Shown: positions 32,173-42,763, counted from the first letter of the stretch. The stretch: 59,099 bases of DNA from Chlorobiaceae bacterium (GCA_013334865.1 JAAXWS010000015.1:1-59099), one strand, 5' to 3'. The notes: a model not told the origin generated them from the letters alone. Made by a program: numbers and translations.

Positions 32173-33561
32173 TCATGAAAAGAGGTTGACGATCCGTTTG
32201 AGCAGGCGCAGCTTCCACTCCCCGTAAGGAGGGTATCGGAGGTCCGGGTCCGGGAAACCGGACTTGACGAGTATGCTCCGCGGAGCGGTGAAGGTATCGA
32301 ACCCGGCCCGGCCGTGGTAAGCGCCGATGCCGCTCATGCCCCGGCCGCCGAACGGCAGACCATGGATCGATGCCTGGAACAGCAGGTCGTTGCAGCAGAT
32401 TCCTCCGCTCAGGGTACGCAGCTCGACCTGTCGGATATCCTCCGCCCGTCCTGAAAAAAGGTAGACGGCCAGCGGTTCCCCCCCGGCGCGGACAATGTCG
32501 ATCGCCTCCGCAAGCGATGAGACCGTGAGCACCGGCAGCACCGGTCCGAAAATCTCCTCCCGCATGAGAGGCGAATCAGGACGCACGCCCCGGATGAGCG
32601 TCGGCTCAATGTACCGGTCCGCACCGTCGATGCGGCCGCCGGCGGCCACCCCGCCCTCATCGAGGTAGGCCGTGAGCCTTCCGAAATTGCGTCCGTCGGC
32701 AATGCGGGCGTAATCGGGGCTCGCCCTGGGATCCTCTCCATAGAAACGCTGCAGGGCCTCCCGGATCAGGACGAGCAGCCGGCCCTCGACCGACTCGTGC
32801 ACCAGCAGGTAGTCGGGCGAGATGCAGGTCTGTCCGGCGTTCAGGAACTTGGCCCAGGCGATACGGCGGGCAGCGCTGCGAAGGTCGGCGCTCTCCGTCA
32901 CGATACAGGGGCACTTCCCTCCGAGTTCGAGCGTGACCGGCGTGAGGTGCCGAGCTGCGGCCGTCATCACCTCGCGCCCCTTCTGGCGGCTGCCGGTGAA
33001 AAAGATATGGTCGAAACGGTGGCGGAGCAGTTCGCAGGCCATCCCGGGGCCGCCCTCGACGATGCGTACCGCCTCGGGGTCGACATAACGGGGAAGCTCC
33101 GTGGCCAGAAGGCGTGAGGTTTCGGGAGCCAGCTCCGAAGGCTTGAGCACCGCGCAGTTTCCGCCGGCAAGCGCACCGACGAGGGGGGCGAGGCTGAGCT
33201 GGATCGGGTAGTTCCACGCACCGATGACGAGCACGACGCCGAGGGGCTCCCTGGTGAACCAGGCACGGCCGGGAAGGTAGTGCAGCGGAACGGAGACTCT
33301 CCGGGGCTTCATCCACCCCACGAGGCGCTTGCTGACATGCCTGATCTCCGAGAGCAGCCATCCGGTCTCGGTCAGCCAGGTCTCGGCTGACGACTTGCGG
33401 AAGTCGGCCTGCAGTGCTCGGGCGATCGGAGCCTCCCGTTCCCTGAGGAACGACCCGAGCCCTCGCAGCTGGGCGAGCCTCCAGTCGGAAGGCCTGGTCC
33501 TGCCGCTGTCGAAACAGTGTTTCATACCGGCATGCAGCCGGTCATCGTAGTGAACGCCCAT
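32173..33561 (-). CDS. Aldehyde dehydrogenase, class 3-like
   Basis: NAD(P)+-dependent aldehyde dehydrogenase of about 462 aa. It has the [30 protein letters not shown] block, FTGS for the cofactor, the catalytic Glu in LELGGK and the catalytic Cys in [11 protein letters not shown], plus the C-terminal motif [22 protein letters not shown]. Length and C-terminus place it in the ALDH3/coniferyl/fatty aldehyde group, not ALDH1/2. GTG 33588 would add nine residues but its ribosome site is too close, so I prefer ATG 33561. Likely substrates are long-chain or aromatic aldehydes; the gene beside it encodes a phospholipase. Confidence 0.88.
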   Translation of the reverse strand: MGVHYDDRLHAGMKHCFDSGRTRPSDWRLAQLRGLGSFLREREAPIARALQADFRKSSAETWLTETGWLLSEIRHVSKRLVGWMKPRRVSVPLHYLPGRAWFTREPLGVVLVIGAWNYPIQLSLAPLVGALAGGNCAVLKPSELAPETSRLLATELPRYVDPEAVRIVEGGPGMACELLRHRFDHIFFTGSRQKGREVMTAAARHLTPVTLELGGKCPCIVTESADLRSAARRIAWAKFLNAGQTCISPDYLLVHESVEGRLLVLIREALQRFYGEDPRASPDYARIADGRNFGRLTAYLDEGGVAAGGRIDGADRYIEPTLIRGVRPDSPLMREEIFGPVLPVLTVSSLAEAIDIVRAGGEPLAVYLFSGRAEDIRQVELRTLSGGICCNDLLFQASIHGLPFGGRGMSGIGAYHGRAGFDTFTAPRSILVKSGFPDPDLRYPPYGEWKLRLLKRIVNLFS

Positions 33562-33714
33562 TTCGCCACCGAAGATTACGGTTGACACTCCTTAAGGTAA
33601 TGTAGGGCATTGGCCGCCAAGTTTCAGAATGTTGCCCATAACGCTTTTCAAGTTTACATTCAGTAGCAGATAAAAAAACACGCATGCACCGTCAACCCCC
33701 ATAACCTGAACAGC

Positions 33715-34464
33715 ATGGAATGGATCTTCAGTCCGGAAGCCTGGATCGCGCTCCTGACGCTTACAGCGCTTGAAATCGTCCTCGGCATCGACAACATCAT
33801 CTTCATCTCGATCATCGTCGGCCGGCTCCCCGCTGAACAGCGCGGCAGCGGACGGAGCATTGGACTCGGGCTGGCCATGGTCACCAGGATCATGCTCCTG
33901 CTCTCGATCACCTGGGTCATGGGACTGAAGGCCGACCTCTTCACGGTATTCGGGCAGGGCATCTCCGGCCGGGACCTCATCCTGCTCGGAGGCGGCCTCT
34001 TCCTGCTCGCAAAAAGCACCGGCGAGATCCACGAGAGCCTCGAAGGAGGCGACCACGAGGAGAAAAGCGGCCGCTCCTCGGGCTTCGTCTCGACGCTCAT
34101 CCAGATCGCCCTCATCGACATCGTCTTCTCCCTCGACTCGGTTATCACGGCCGTGGGCCTGGCCAACGACATCCCGGTGATGATCCTCTCGATCATGGTG
34201 GCCGTGGGGATCATGATGGTCGCATCGAAATCGATCGGCGATTTCGTCGACCGCCACCCGACCGTCAAGATGCTGGCCCTCAGCTTCCTGATCCTCGTCG
34301 GCGTCACCCTGATCGCCGAAGGGGCCGGGTTCGAATTCCCGAAAGGCTACATCTACTTCGCCATGGCTTTTTCGGTGTGCGTGGAGATGCTCAACCTCCG
34401 GCTGCGCAAAAAAGACGGGGCTCCGGTGCACCTGCACAAGATCCTGGAAGACGAAGCCCCGTAA
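33715..34464 (+). CDS. TerC family membrane protein
   Basis: A 249-aa inner-membrane protein with about seven helices. The TerC signature residues are present: ALEIVLGIDNIIFISI near the N-terminus and ALIDIVFSLDSVITAVGLA in the middle, with the conserved acidic residues in helices that suggest metal ion transport (Mn2+ or similar). A charged linker (SLEGGDHEEKSGRSSG) separates the two halves. It is divergent from the aldehyde dehydrogenase gene and precedes a LonB-type protease by 126 nt. Confidence 0.9.
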   Translation: MEWIFSPEAWIALLTLTALEIVLGIDNIIFISIIVGRLPAEQRGSGRSIGLGLAMVTRIMLLLSITWVMGLKADLFTVFGQGISGRDLILLGGGLFLLAKSTGEIHESLEGGDHEEKSGRSSGFVSTLIQIALIDIVFSLDSVITAVGLANDIPVMILSIMVAVGIMMVASKSIGDFVDRHPTVKMLALSFLILVGVTLIAEGAGFEFPKGYIYFAMAFSVCVEMLNLRLRKKDGAPVHLHKILEDEAP

Positions 34465-34590
34465 GCCCCCTGCGGGAACCATTCCGACGGCGCCGCACGT
34501 TGATGCTTCTATCTCCGGCTGGTGGCGCCGATTCCGGGAGCGCCATCCCCCCAGCCGCATCCCTTCTGCCCGGAAAAAGGAGCATGCCTC

Positions 34591-37020
34591 ATGCCTTTGC
34601 CCGAAAAACTCGCACCCGGGAAGCTTTTCAACCGCTGCGACCCCGGCCAGTTCGGTTTCGAAACGACGGCCGAGCTTGACGGTACGACCGAAATCGCCGG
34701 ACAGAGTCGGGCGCTCGATGCCATAAAGTTCGGCATGGGTATACGCCACGACGGCTTCAACCTGTTCGCCCTCGGCCCGTCGGGCACGGGCAAGCAGTCC
34801 GCCGTGCTGCATTACCTTGGCGGCCTGGCGCCCGGATCACCCTGCCCCGACGACTGGTGCTACGTCTACAACTTCGAAAAGCCCCGGCACCCCCGCGCGC
34901 TCAGGCTTCCGCCCGGCCGCGCCTGCGAACTGGTCAGGGACATGGAGCACCTTGTCGAAGCGCTCTTCAGCGTCATGCCGGCCGCATTCAGCAGCGAGGA
35001 GTACCAGTCGAGGGAGAAGGAGATCAACGAATCATTCCAGGAACAGCAGGGTACGGCCATCGAGGAGCTCGAAGAGGAGGCCCGGAAGCACGATATCGCG
35101 CTGATCAGGACGCCGGGCGGTTTCGCCTTCGCCCCGGTCAGGAAAGGCGAGGTGATCAAGTCCGACGACTTCATGCGTCTCAAGCAGGAGGAGCGCGACC
35201 GGATCGAGGCGGAGATGGGGCGGCTGAAGGACGCCCTGCAGTCGATCATGGCCCAGATCCCGAAATGGCAGCGCGAGAGCGTCGAAAAGATCAAGGAGCT
35301 GAACCGTGACGTGGCCGGCTTCACCCTGAAACCTCTCGTCGCCGAGCTGAAGGCGAAATACGAAACGCTGCCCGAAGTGGTCAGATACATCGATGCGATC
35401 GAAAACGACATCATCGGGAACTTCGACCAGTTCCTCGAAAAAGAGGCGTCGCCGCAGGAGCTCTTCATGAGCGGAGGCCCGTCGAAGCACGGAGCCAAAG
35501 GGAGGTTCTTCATCAGGTACCGGGTCAACGTCATGATCGACAACGGCCGGACGAAGGGGGCCCCCGTCGTCCTGGAGGACAAGCCCGCCTCCCAGAACCT
35601 CATCGGAGACATCGAACACACCTCGCAGATGGGCACGCTGGTCACCGACTTCACCCTCATCAAGCCAGGGGCGCTGCACCGGGCCAACGGCGGCTACCTC
35701 GTGCTCGACGCCCGGCGGCTCCTGCTCGAGCCATTCGCATGGGAGGCGCTCAAGAAGGCGATCCGCACACGCCAGATCCGGATAGAGTCCCTGGCCCAGC
35801 TCTACAGCCTGGTCAGCACCATCTCGCTCGAACCCGAGCCGATCCCGCTGCAGGTCAAGGTCATCCTGCTCGGCGAGCGCGTGCTCTACTACCTGCTCAG
35901 CACCTACGATCCGGATTTCACCGAGCTGTTCAAGATTGCCGCCGATTTCGAGGACGAGATGGAGCGGAGCCCCGACAACCATCTCGCCTATGCGCGGATG
36001 ATCGGTTCGATGACCGTACGAGGCAAGCTGCGTCCCTTCGACCGGGGCGCCGTCGCACGGGTCATCGAGCAGGGCTCCCGCATGGCCGGCGACTCCACCA
36101 AGCTGACCACGCACCTGCAGGGAATCTGCGACCTGGTGCACGAGGCGGACTACCACGCATCAGAGGCGGGACGGGACCGGGTGACTGCCGACGACGTCCA
36201 GGCGGTCCTCGACGCGCAGCTCCACCGCGCCGCCCGCATCCAGGAGCGCATCAGGGAGGCGATGCTGCGCGACACGATCCTGATCGACACGGCTTCCGAA
36301 CGGACCGGCCAGATCAACGGCCTCGCCGTCTACTCCCTGGGAGAGCGGAGTTTCGGACGCCCGAACCGGATAACCGCCCGGATACGGATGGGCAAGGGCG
36401 AGGTGGTCGACATCGAGCGTGAGGTGGAGATGGGCGGCCCCATCCACTCGAAAGGGGTGCTTATCCTGTCGGGCTTCCTCGGCGCCAGGTACGCTCCGGA
36501 ACGCCCGCTGTCGCTCTCGGCCACGCTGGTCTTCGAGCAGTCATACAGCGGCGTGGAGGGCGACAGCGCCTCGTCGGCCGAGCTCTACGCGCTGCTCTCG
36601 GCCATCTCGGGGGTCCCGATCCGGCAATGGTTCGCCGTGACAGGATCGGTCAACCAGTACGGCGAGGTGCAGGCGATCGGCGGGGTGAATGAAAAAGTCG
36701 AGGGTTTTTTCGATCTTTGCAGGGAACGGGGCCTGGACGGGCGCCACGGAGTGCTGATCCCCGCCTCGAACGTAGACAACCTGATGCTCAGGAGTGAGGT
36801 CGTCAGGGCCGTTGAAGAGGGCCAGTTCTCGATCTGGCCCGTCTCGCACATCGACCAGGGCATCGAGCTCCTGACGGGGATGCCCGCAGGCGAGCAGGCG
36901 CCCGACGGCTCCTGGCCGCAGGGAACCATCAACGCCATGATCGTCGAACGGCTCGACGTAATGGCAAAAAGACAGAAGGAGTTCGGATCAGAGCATGACG
37001 ATGAAGACAAGAAAGGGTGA
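34591..37020 (+). CDS. LonB-type ATP-dependent protease
   Basis: An 809-aa protein of the bacterial Lon-like family that has an AAA_32 domain instead of the Lon N-domain. Walker A is GPSGTGKQ (62-69), interrupted by a long coiled coil (about 125-260), then AAA/LID regions and a C-terminal Lon protease domain. Ser659 ([10 protein letters not shown]) and Lys702 ([10 protein letters not shown]) are spaced 43 residues apart, as in E. coli Lon (679/722), so the dyad is intact. ATG 34591 has AAAAAGGAG upstream. No membrane helix, so a soluble LonB-like enzyme. The Usp gene follows at 36 nt. Confidence 0.9.
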   Translation: MPLPEKLAPGKLFNRCDPGQFGFETTAELDGTTEIAGQSRALDAIKFGMGIRHDGFNLFALGPSGTGKQSAVLHYLGGLAPGSPCPDDWCYVYNFEKPRHPRALRLPPGRACELVRDMEHLVEALFSVMPAAFSSEEYQSREKEINESFQEQQGTAIEELEEEARKHDIALIRTPGGFAFAPVRKGEVIKSDDFMRLKQEERDRIEAEMGRLKDALQSIMAQIPKWQRESVEKIKELNRDVAGFTLKPLVAELKAKYETLPEVVRYIDAIENDIIGNFDQFLEKEASPQELFMSGGPSKHGAKGRFFIRYRVNVMIDNGRTKGAPVVLEDKPASQNLIGDIEHTSQMGTLVTDFTLIKPGALHRANGGYLVLDARRLLLEPFAWEALKKAIRTRQIRIESLAQLYSLVSTISLEPEPIPLQVKVILLGERVLYYLLSTYDPDFTELFKIAADFEDEMERSPDNHLAYARMIGSMTVRGKLRPFDRGAVARVIEQGSRMAGDSTKLTTHLQGICDLVHEADYHASEAGRDRVTADDVQAVLDAQLHRAARIQERIREAMLRDTILIDTASERTGQINGLAVYSLGERSFGRPNRITARIRMGKGEVVDIEREVEMGGPIHSKGVLILSGFLGARYAPERPLSLSATLVFEQSYSGVEGDSASSAELYALLSAISGVPIRQWFAVTGSVNQYGEVQAIGGVNEKVEGFFDLCRERGLDGRHGVLIPASNVDNLMLRSEVVRAVEEGQFSIWPVSHIDQGIELLTGMPAGEQAPDGSWPQGTINAMIVERLDVMAKRQKEFGSEHDDEDKKG

Positions 37021-37056
37021 GCGGTTCCCGGCGGCATGCCCGGCCTGGAGGGGGTT

Positions 37057-37890
37057 ATGAGTTCCGGGGTGATCCGCTCGATCGCCGTGGCCATCGACTG
37101 CTCGCCCCACAGCAGGGCCTCGCTCGAAGCCGCCGCCGAGATGGCCGGACGGCTTCAGGCGGAGCTTGTCGGCATCTTCGTCGAGGACATCAACCTGCTC
37201 AGGATCGCCGGTATTCCCTTCGCCGAGGAGATCCGGAGCTACAGCTCGACGACAGGAAAACTCGACGAAGGACAGCTCGAGCGGCTGCTCAGGCTCCAGG
37301 CCCGCGAAGCGCAGGATCTGCTGCAGCGCACCGCCGACACGAAGACGCTCCGCCACACGTTCAGGGTGCTCCGGGGCATTGTGCCCGAGGAGGTCATGGC
37401 CGCCGCATCCCAAGCCGACATCCTGGTTCTCGGCAGGAGCGGGCGCTCTCCGTCGTGCCGCAAGGGGCTGGGCTCGACGGCACGCTCCGCCCTGTACGAA
37501 GGAGACAGGACCGTCCTGCTGATGCGTCCAGGATTCACCGCCACGAAAGGGCCGCTGCTGGTTCTGTACGACGGGTCCGGAGGGTCGAAACGGGCCCTGC
37601 AGACCGCGCTCGACATCGCCGGCCCTGAAAGCACGATCCACCTCATCGTCCTCGACCACGACCCGGAAGAGGTAGAGCGGTGCCGGGAGGATGCACAATC
37701 GCTGATCGGCCCTGCAGGCATCGCCGCCGAATACCACCACCTCCCCATCTCCGCCGGCAAACAGCTTGCGAGGTACATCAAAATGATCGACACCGGCCTG
37801 CTCGTGCTGAGCGACCGGATGGGGCTCCCCGGCCAGGAGCTTCGCGAACTGGTCGACGACATCGACTATCCCGTGCTGGTGGTGCGTTAA
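37057..37890 (+). CDS. Universal stress protein, two Usp domains
   Basis: A protein of about 277 aa with two tandem UspA-like folds: residues 8-155 (IAVAIDCSPHSRASLEAA, ending near VLLMRPG) and 165-277 (LLVLYDGSGGSKRALQTA, ending in YPVLVVR). The ATP-binding G-2x-G-9x-G-S/T motif is recognisable in part in the first half (LGRSGRSPSCRKGLGSTA) and lost in the second. ATG 37057 is preceded by GGAGGGGG; an upstream in-frame ATG is less well placed. It is downstream of the LonB-type gene and its stop codon overlaps that of the convergent gene at 37887. Confidence 0.82.
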   Translation: MSSGVIRSIAVAIDCSPHSRASLEAAAEMAGRLQAELVGIFVEDINLLRIAGIPFAEEIRSYSSTTGKLDEGQLERLLRLQAREAQDLLQRTADTKTLRHTFRVLRGIVPEEVMAAASQADILVLGRSGRSPSCRKGLGSTARSALYEGDRTVLLMRPGFTATKGPLLVLYDGSGGSKRALQTALDIAGPESTIHLIVLDHDPEEVERCREDAQSLIGPAGIAAEYHHLPISAGKQLARYIKMIDTGLLVLSDRMGLPGQELRELVDDIDYPVLVVR

Positions 37891-38894
37891 GGCCTGAGCC
37901 AGCCGGCGATCCGCTCGGCGGCAAGGTACGCGCCCCAGGCGGCCGTGTCGAGAAGGGCGCGGTCGTCACCGCCGGCACGGCGGAATGCCTCGACCTCGCC
38001 ATCGTCCACTGCCCACGAAGCCATGGCGGCCAGCAGCGCAATCCGGGCCTGCGGCCTCGATGCCTGGGGCAGCGCCCCGACCGCATGGTCAAGCCACCAC
38101 TTGCCGATTCCCGGAGCCTCTCCATTCCAAGACGATACCATCCGCACTACCGCTTCACACGCGCCGGCATCAAGCGCCGAAGAGGCTGCAACGGAGGCCA
38201 CGCTGAACCGCCGCAAACCGCCGGCCACCCGGGAATCCGGCGCAGCCCAGGCGAATGCCTCGGGCAGCGGCGCTTCCGGATCGGGGGTGAGGAACTCGCC
38301 GGGAGGCACTTCCAGCGCGGCGATCCGTCCGGAAACCACGCTGCTGAACACATGGAACGCCGGTTCGCGCAGCAGCGGCACCTTGCCGATGATCGGCATC
38401 ATGGTGTCGTCGAGGAAGATGCTTGCCATCCGGTTGATGTAGTGGAAAAGCACCGCCGTGCCCTTGACGGCGGGCATCATTTCCGGGGGGACCGGCGGGA
38501 CGACGCCCTCCACCGTCGCCTGTTCGCCCGTGGCGGCCGCCCATGCGGCGAGCAACCGATCTGCAGGCTCGGGGAACCCCGCCAGGAACGAGGTGTGCGC
38601 CTGGACGCAGTAGGGGCAGCGGTTCGACGTCGACACGGCGACAGCGACGGCCTCCTTGAGGCCTCTGCCGGGTCCGGCGACCAGCGTTTCGCGGCAGGCG
38701 CTCCAGACACCGGCCATGAGCTCCGGATCGAGGTGGTGCATCGTGACCGGAGGCACCGTCTGGAACTCCCGTTCGAGCTGGCGGTAGACTGAGGCGGCAA
38801 GCCCTGTTGCCCCACCTACGTCAGGTGGCGGCAGGTGCCGGATCGACAGCGGCGTGAGTTTCCTGAAGATGAACTGTTCGATGAAGCGCAGCAT
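37887..38894 (-). CDS. AhpD/carboxymuconolactone decarboxylase-like protein
   Basis: A protein of about 335 aa with an AhpD-like core. The CPYCVQAH motif (Cys93, Cys96, His100) matches the active site of peroxidase-like AhpD proteins, preceded by GLKEAVAVAVSTSNR. The C-terminal 200 residues repeat a similar all-helical layout without the Cys pair, so this is an enlarged two-lobe form. An in-frame TTG at 38915 lies in a heptamer repeat; I prefer ATG 38894 (MLRFIEQF). It ends tail-to-tail with the Usp gene, the stops sharing TTAA. Antioxidant activity is inferred from the motif. Confidence 0.75.
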   Translation of the reverse strand: MLRFIEQFIFRKLTPLSIRHLPPPDVGGATGLAASVYRQLEREFQTVPPVTMHHLDPELMAGVWSACRETLVAGPGRGLKEAVAVAVSTSNRCPYCVQAHTSFLAGFPEPADRLLAAWAAATGEQATVEGVVPPVPPEMMPAVKGTAVLFHYINRMASIFLDDTMMPIIGKVPLLREPAFHVFSSVVSGRIAALEVPPGEFLTPDPEAPLPEAFAWAAPDSRVAGGLRRFSVASVAASSALDAGACEAVVRMVSSWNGEAPGIGKWWLDHAVGALPQASRPQARIALLAAMASWAVDDGEVEAFRRAGGDDRALLDTAAWGAYLAAERIAGWLRP

Positions 38895-38914
38895 ACCCGG
38901 GGAATCGATTTTCA

Positions 38915-38935
38915 ACTATCAACTATCAACTATCA
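38915..38935. repeat. Heptamer tandem array (ACTATCA)3
   Basis: Three exact ACTATCA units followed by a degenerate ACTAAAC. The stop codon of marC (TAG, read from 38939 to 38937) falls in the degenerate unit. It is the third copy of the family seen at 5025-5055 and 5165-5192, again read as TGATAGT by the gene that ends there. Confidence 0.88.
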
Positions 38936-38936
38936 A

Positions 38937-39563
38937 CTAAACAATCCCGCTCTGCAGAAGGCCGTCGAGCATGAACTGCACGGCCAGGGCCGCAAGCACC
39001 ACTCCGATCGTGCGGCTGACCACGTGGAGGCCGGTGACGCCGAGGATGCGCTGGACACCCGAGGCAGCCATGAAAAGCAGCAGGGTGATCGCCAGCACGG
39101 CAAGCAGGGCACCGACGACTGCCGCCTGCAACAGCAGCTCTCCTCGTGTTCCGGCCATCAGCAGGATCGAGGCCCCGATGGTGGCCGGCCCGGCGATGAG
39201 CGGCGTAGCCATCGGGAAAACCGAGATATCCGGGCTCTGCATGGCCTCGACGGCCTCCTCCCCGGAGGGCCTGCGCGACCCTGCCGCCTCGCCGAACACC
39301 ATCCCGACAGCCATGACCAGCAGCAGGATGCCTCCCGAGATCCGGAGGGCCGCAAGCGATATGCCGAGGTAGGCGAGCAGCGCGTTGCCTCCGAACGCGA
39401 ACACCAGCAGGATGCAGGCGGCGATGCCGACCGCCTTGACGCCCACGGCGAGCCGCTCGGCCTCCGTGTGGTATGGGGTCAGGGCTGCGAGCAGGGCGGC
39501 AAGGTCCACCGGCCCGACCGTGGCCAGGAAGGTCGCGAAAGCGACAGCTGCGGTTTTGATCAT
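38937..39563 (-). CDS. MarC family integral membrane protein
   Basis: A 208-aa protein with six hydrophobic helices. MarC-family marks include the N-terminal [22 protein letters not shown], the [33 protein letters not shown] stretch and [20 protein letters not shown]. Despite the name, MarC is not known to confer multiple antibiotic resistance; its transport substrate is unknown. The ORF starts with TTG one codon earlier, so I take the ATG at 39563. Its TAG stop is in the heptamer array at 38915-38939. Confidence 0.88.
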   Translation of the reverse strand: MIKTAAVAFATFLATVGPVDLAALLAALTPYHTEAERLAVGVKAVGIAACILLVFAFGGNALLAYLGISLAALRISGGILLLVMAVGMVFGEAAGSRRPSGEEAVEAMQSPDISVFPMATPLIAGPATIGASILLMAGTRGELLLQAAVVGALLAVLAITLLLFMAASGVQRILGVTGLHVVSRTIGVVLAALAVQFMLDGLLQSGIV

Positions 39564-39685
39564 CAAAGAGTCACAAGGGATCGCTGCCAGAAAGGGAACG
39601 TCTATTCGAACAACCAGACAGAGGGATTTGTTTCCTGCTTATGCCGCACTTCCGTCCCTGTTGTCCTTGATCTCCCTGAAACCTT

Positions 39686-39705
39686 CCCCGGGTTGAAACC
39701 CGGGG
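39686..39705. repeat. Palindrome CCCCGGGTTGAAACCCGGGG
   Basis: An 8-bp GC stem with a 4-nt loop (TGAA), in the gap between marC and the rRNA methyltransferase. The identical 20-mer recurs at 58927-58946. It behaves like a dispersed intergenic palindrome. Confidence 0.75.
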
Positions 39706-39740
39706 CCACACAAGAAAATGTAAGAGTTTGAATATCCGGA

Positions 39741-39758
39741 GTCCCGACAAGTCGGGAC
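39741..39758. repeat. GTCCCGAC hairpin
   Basis: GTCCCGAC-AA-GTCGGGAC, an 8-bp perfect stem with a 2-nt loop, 35 nt after the palindrome at 39686-39705. It may help terminate the leftward rRNA methyltransferase transcript, which ends at 39787, but it lacks a T-run. Confidence 0.5.
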
Positions 39759-39786
39759 ACCTGAATACAGGATCATCCTTACGGGG

Positions 39787-40575
39787 TCAGACGAACGCCA
39801 GGCCGGCCATAAGGATGGCCGCGGAGACCGAGGCGTTCAGGGACTCGACGTTCGGGCGCTCTCCGGCATGGGGAATCAGCACGAGCCGGTCGGCGATGTC
39901 GAGCACCGGCTGGCCGATGCCGTTGGCCTCGTTGCCGATGACCAGCACCCTGCGGTCGGGCCACTCGCCGGAACGTCGGTAATCCTGGCCGTCGAGCGAC
40001 GCCGCGGCCACCACGAAGCCTTCGCCCTGCAGGCGCTCGAGCTCAGCGGCGAGCTCCTTCACGGCGTAGTGCCGCACCGCATAGATGCTGCCGGCACTCG
40101 ACCGGACCGCCTTCGTGTTGTAGAGGTCGGCCGTTCCCTCGCCACAGATGACCGCGTCGGCGCCGAACCATGCTGCCGTACGGATGATGGTGCCGACGTT
40201 GCCGGGATCCTGCACGTCGTCGAGCGCCACGACCAGCGAACGCTTTCCGGGCACGAACCGGCCGCCGGGCTGTTTCCTGAACACCCCGAACACCCCCTGG
40301 GAGTTCGTTGTCTGCGCCAGGCGCGTACACGCCTCCCTGTCGGCGCGGAAGAGTTTGCCGCGAAACCCGCTGAACCACTGCATGCTTTCGCGGGCCCCCT
40401 CGTCGACGATGAGCGCCACGAGCATCTCCGGATCGGGCAGGCTGTCGATCAGTTCGCGCACGGTGCGCAGCCCCTCGGCAAGGAACAGCCCCTCCTGGTC
40501 GCGATACTTCTTCTGGGCGAGCTTGGCGAACCTGGTGAGCATGGCCTTGCTCAGCGGTGGAACGACGGGGCTCAT
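39787..40575 (-). CDS. TrmH/SpoU family RNA 2'-O-methyltransferase
   Basis: A 262-aa SPOUT methyltransferase. An N-terminal substrate-binding domain (about 1-95) precedes the knotted catalytic domain with the three family motifs: LDDVQDPGNVGTIIRTA (motif 1), VIGNEANGI (motif 2) and VESLNASVSAAI (motif 3), which bind AdoMet. Candidate targets are 23S rRNA (RlmB-like) or tRNA; the N-terminal domain resembles rRNA enzymes. Its ATG overlaps the stop of the upstream membrane protein gene by 4 nt. Confidence 0.88.
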   Translation of the reverse strand: MSPVVPPLSKAMLTRFAKLAQKKYRDQEGLFLAEGLRTVRELIDSLPDPEMLVALIVDEGARESMQWFSGFRGKLFRADREACTRLAQTTNSQGVFGVFRKQPGGRFVPGKRSLVVALDDVQDPGNVGTIIRTAAWFGADAVICGEGTADLYNTKAVRSSAGSIYAVRHYAVKELAAELERLQGEGFVVAAASLDGQDYRRSGEWPDRRVLVIGNEANGIGQPVLDIADRLVLIPHAGERPNVESLNASVSAAILMAGLAFV

Positions 40576-41342
40576 GGCCTGGGGCCCCCCGCCGGACGGT
40601 TGATCTTCGCCTTCACGGCTTCAGGCGAGTGGGAGAATTCGGTCGGAGGCGCCCCCGGAAGGCGGGAGAGCCCATCCGCATCGAGCCCTATCGAGAAACT
40701 TTCGCCCGCGCTCTCATCGTCGTCGATGCAGGTGTCGCGGTCGGTCATGCAGCGGCGGATATAGTCGTCGAAGGTCTCGCGGTCGAGGGAGATCTGCAGC
40801 GGCGGGACATCCTCCCCGCCCTTACCTCCGGACTCAGCAGCGGCAAGTTCGGCAACGGCGGCCAATGCCTGCCCCTTCGACACCCCTGACGCACCGATCT
40901 TGCGCGCCATGGCGCCGAAGGAGGCCTCATCCATCGCTTCGAGGGTCTCGCTGAGCTTGCCGAGCCCCCCGGCCATGCCTGCGTACGACAGAATGGCCGC
41001 CTTGAGCGACTCGTCGTCGACGGTCCCGGCTCCTGCCGAAGCAGGCTTGCGCGCCCGCTGCCCGCTGCCGAGGAACTCCTCGTCGACGTCGTAGCCCTCG
41101 AGGATGCCCCCGTCACCCCGCTTCGCCCTTGCGCGGCGCTCAGAGACGCTCTCGATCCTGCCGCTCCCCCCGTCGGAAAGCATCCTCAGGGAAAAAAGCA
41201 GGCCGGCTGCCCCGGCGTAGAGGGCCAGCCAGAAGAGGATGATGCCCGCATCGAAACCGCGAAGGGCGCCCGTTGCGGTTTCGGCGACGATCAATGCTGC
41301 GGAGAGGCCGGCAAGCAGCCCGGCGGCCAGGCGTTCGTTCAT
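40572..41342 (-). CDS. Conserved hypothetical membrane protein
   Basis: A 256-aa protein with two N-terminal hydrophobic helices (about residues 3-22 and 30-53), then a long cytosolic part rich in charged and Ala/Gly residues with short helices. I do not recognise a family. ATG 41342 gives a membrane start (MNERLAAGLLAGL); the longer frame begins in the divergent promoter region. It is translationally coupled to the TrmH-type methyltransferase (ATGA overlap) and divergent from the U32 peptidase gene. Confidence 0.65.
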   Translation of the reverse strand: MNERLAAGLLAGLSAALIVAETATGALRGFDAGIILFWLALYAGAAGLLFSLRMLSDGGSGRIESVSERRARAKRGDGGILEGYDVDEEFLGSGQRARKPASAGAGTVDDESLKAAILSYAGMAGGLGKLSETLEAMDEASFGAMARKIGASGVSKGQALAAVAELAAAESGGKGGEDVPPLQISLDRETFDDYIRRCMTDRDTCIDDDESAGESFSIGLDADGLSRLPGAPPTEFSHSPEAVKAKINRPAGGPRP

Positions 41343-41409
41343 GGTATTGTCGAATGTCTGTTTATTTTTGTCATAGTATAACGAATAATCAGCATTTCGC
41401 CGTTCTGCC

Positions 41410-42663
41410 GTGCCCACACGAACCATTCGACCCGAACTCATCTCTCCCGCCGGGGAGTGGGCCTCCCTGCGCGCCGCGCTCGACGCCGGGGCGGACGCCG
41501 TCTACTTCGGGGCCGACGGCTTCAACATGCGGGCAGCGAGCAGAGGGTTCGGGCCGGGAGAGTTCGGCGGCATCGCAAGGCTCTGCCGGAGCCATGGGGC
41601 GAAAGCCTACCTCGCCCTGAACTCGGTGGTGTACGATGCCGAACTGGAGGCCGTCGACGCGGTGATCGCGGCCGCCCGGCAGGCCGGGCTCGACGCGGTC
41701 ATCTGCTGGGACATGGCGGTCATCGAATCGTGCCGGCGCCACGGCATGCCCATCCACCTCTCCACCCAGGCCTCCGTGAGCAACTTCGAAGCCGTCAGGT
41801 CCTACGCCTCACTCGGCGCCCGCATGATCGTGCTGGCCAGGGAGCTCGACCTCGACCAGGCCGCCGCGATCTCGGCACGCATTGACCAGGACGCGTTACC
41901 GGTCACGATCGAGTGCTTCGTGCACGGCGCCATGTGCGTGGCCGTCTCGGGGCGCTGCTTCATCTCGCAGGAGCTGTTCGGCCGCTCGGCCAACCGCGGG
42001 GAGTGCGTGCAGCCCTGCCGCCGCTCCTACAGCGTCACGGACACCGAGGAGGGATTCGGGCTCGAGCTCGGCGCCGACTATGTGATGAGCCCGAAGGACC
42101 TCTGCACGGTCGGTTTCCTCGACCGCCTCTACGACGCCGGCATCGGTGCATTCAAGATCGAGGGGCGCAACCGGAGCCCGGAGTATGTGGCGACCACCAC
42201 GGCCGCCTACCGCCGTGCGATCGACTTCATCGCCGCTCACCGGGGCGACGACGGGTTCGGCGATGCGTACCGGGAGCTCTCGGCGGAGCTCGAAACGGAG
42301 CTGGCCAGGGTCTACAACCGCGGTTTCTCGAACGGCTTCTACTTCGGCCGCCCGGCCTCCGACTGGGCTCGCCACCACGGATCGGCCGCCACGGAGACGA
42401 AGGCGTACGTCGGAATCGTGAAAAAGTACTTCCCGAAGGCCGGCATCGCAGAAATCCTTATCCACTCTCGTGGGCTTGATGCGGGCGAGACGCTCTCCAT
42501 CCAGGGCCCCGCGACAGGGCTGGTGACCGTGTCCGCAGCAGCTCCCTACCTCGACGACACGCCGGCAGAGAGGATCGCCCAGGGGGAGACCTTCACGGTC
42601 AGATGCGACCGCGTCAGGAAAAACGACAAGGTCTACGTGCTGGAGAAAAAAGCCTCGGCCTGA
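41410..42663 (+). CDS. Peptidase U32 family protein (TrhP-like)
   Basis: A 417-aa U32 family protein. The N-terminal barrel ([27 protein letters not shown]) precedes the family signature [19 protein letters not shown] with its cysteines, and CVQPCRRSY, which together give the cluster-type Cys set. Many such proteins act in tRNA U34 hydroxylation (TrhP/YegQ) or in ubiquinone-like synthesis, while the proteolytic role is weakly supported. The start is GTG at 41410; the -10-like TATAAC lies about 30 nt upstream. Confidence 0.85.
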   Translation: MPTRTIRPELISPAGEWASLRAALDAGADAVYFGADGFNMRAASRGFGPGEFGGIARLCRSHGAKAYLALNSVVYDAELEAVDAVIAAARQAGLDAVICWDMAVIESCRRHGMPIHLSTQASVSNFEAVRSYASLGARMIVLARELDLDQAAAISARIDQDALPVTIECFVHGAMCVAVSGRCFISQELFGRSANRGECVQPCRRSYSVTDTEEGFGLELGADYVMSPKDLCTVGFLDRLYDAGIGAFKIEGRNRSPEYVATTTAAYRRAIDFIAAHRGDDGFGDAYRELSAELETELARVYNRGFSNGFYFGRPASDWARHHGSAATETKAYVGIVKKYFPKAGIAEILIHSRGLDAGETLSIQGPATGLVTVSAAAPYLDDTPAERIAQGETFTVRCDRVRKNDKVYVLEKKASA

Positions 42664-42763
42664 AACCCTTGCCGAACTGCTTGATTCACCCGGCTTTTTC
42701 CTACATTCATACATAGGCTGTCAGCCACTCCCCCGACATTCCCGTGAAACCGGAGGTGTTCAG

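Noticed and set aside
38894-38915. TTG start of the AhpD-like gene at 38915
   Set aside because: The added codons come from the heptamer repeat and there is no ribosome site; ATG 38894 is preferred.
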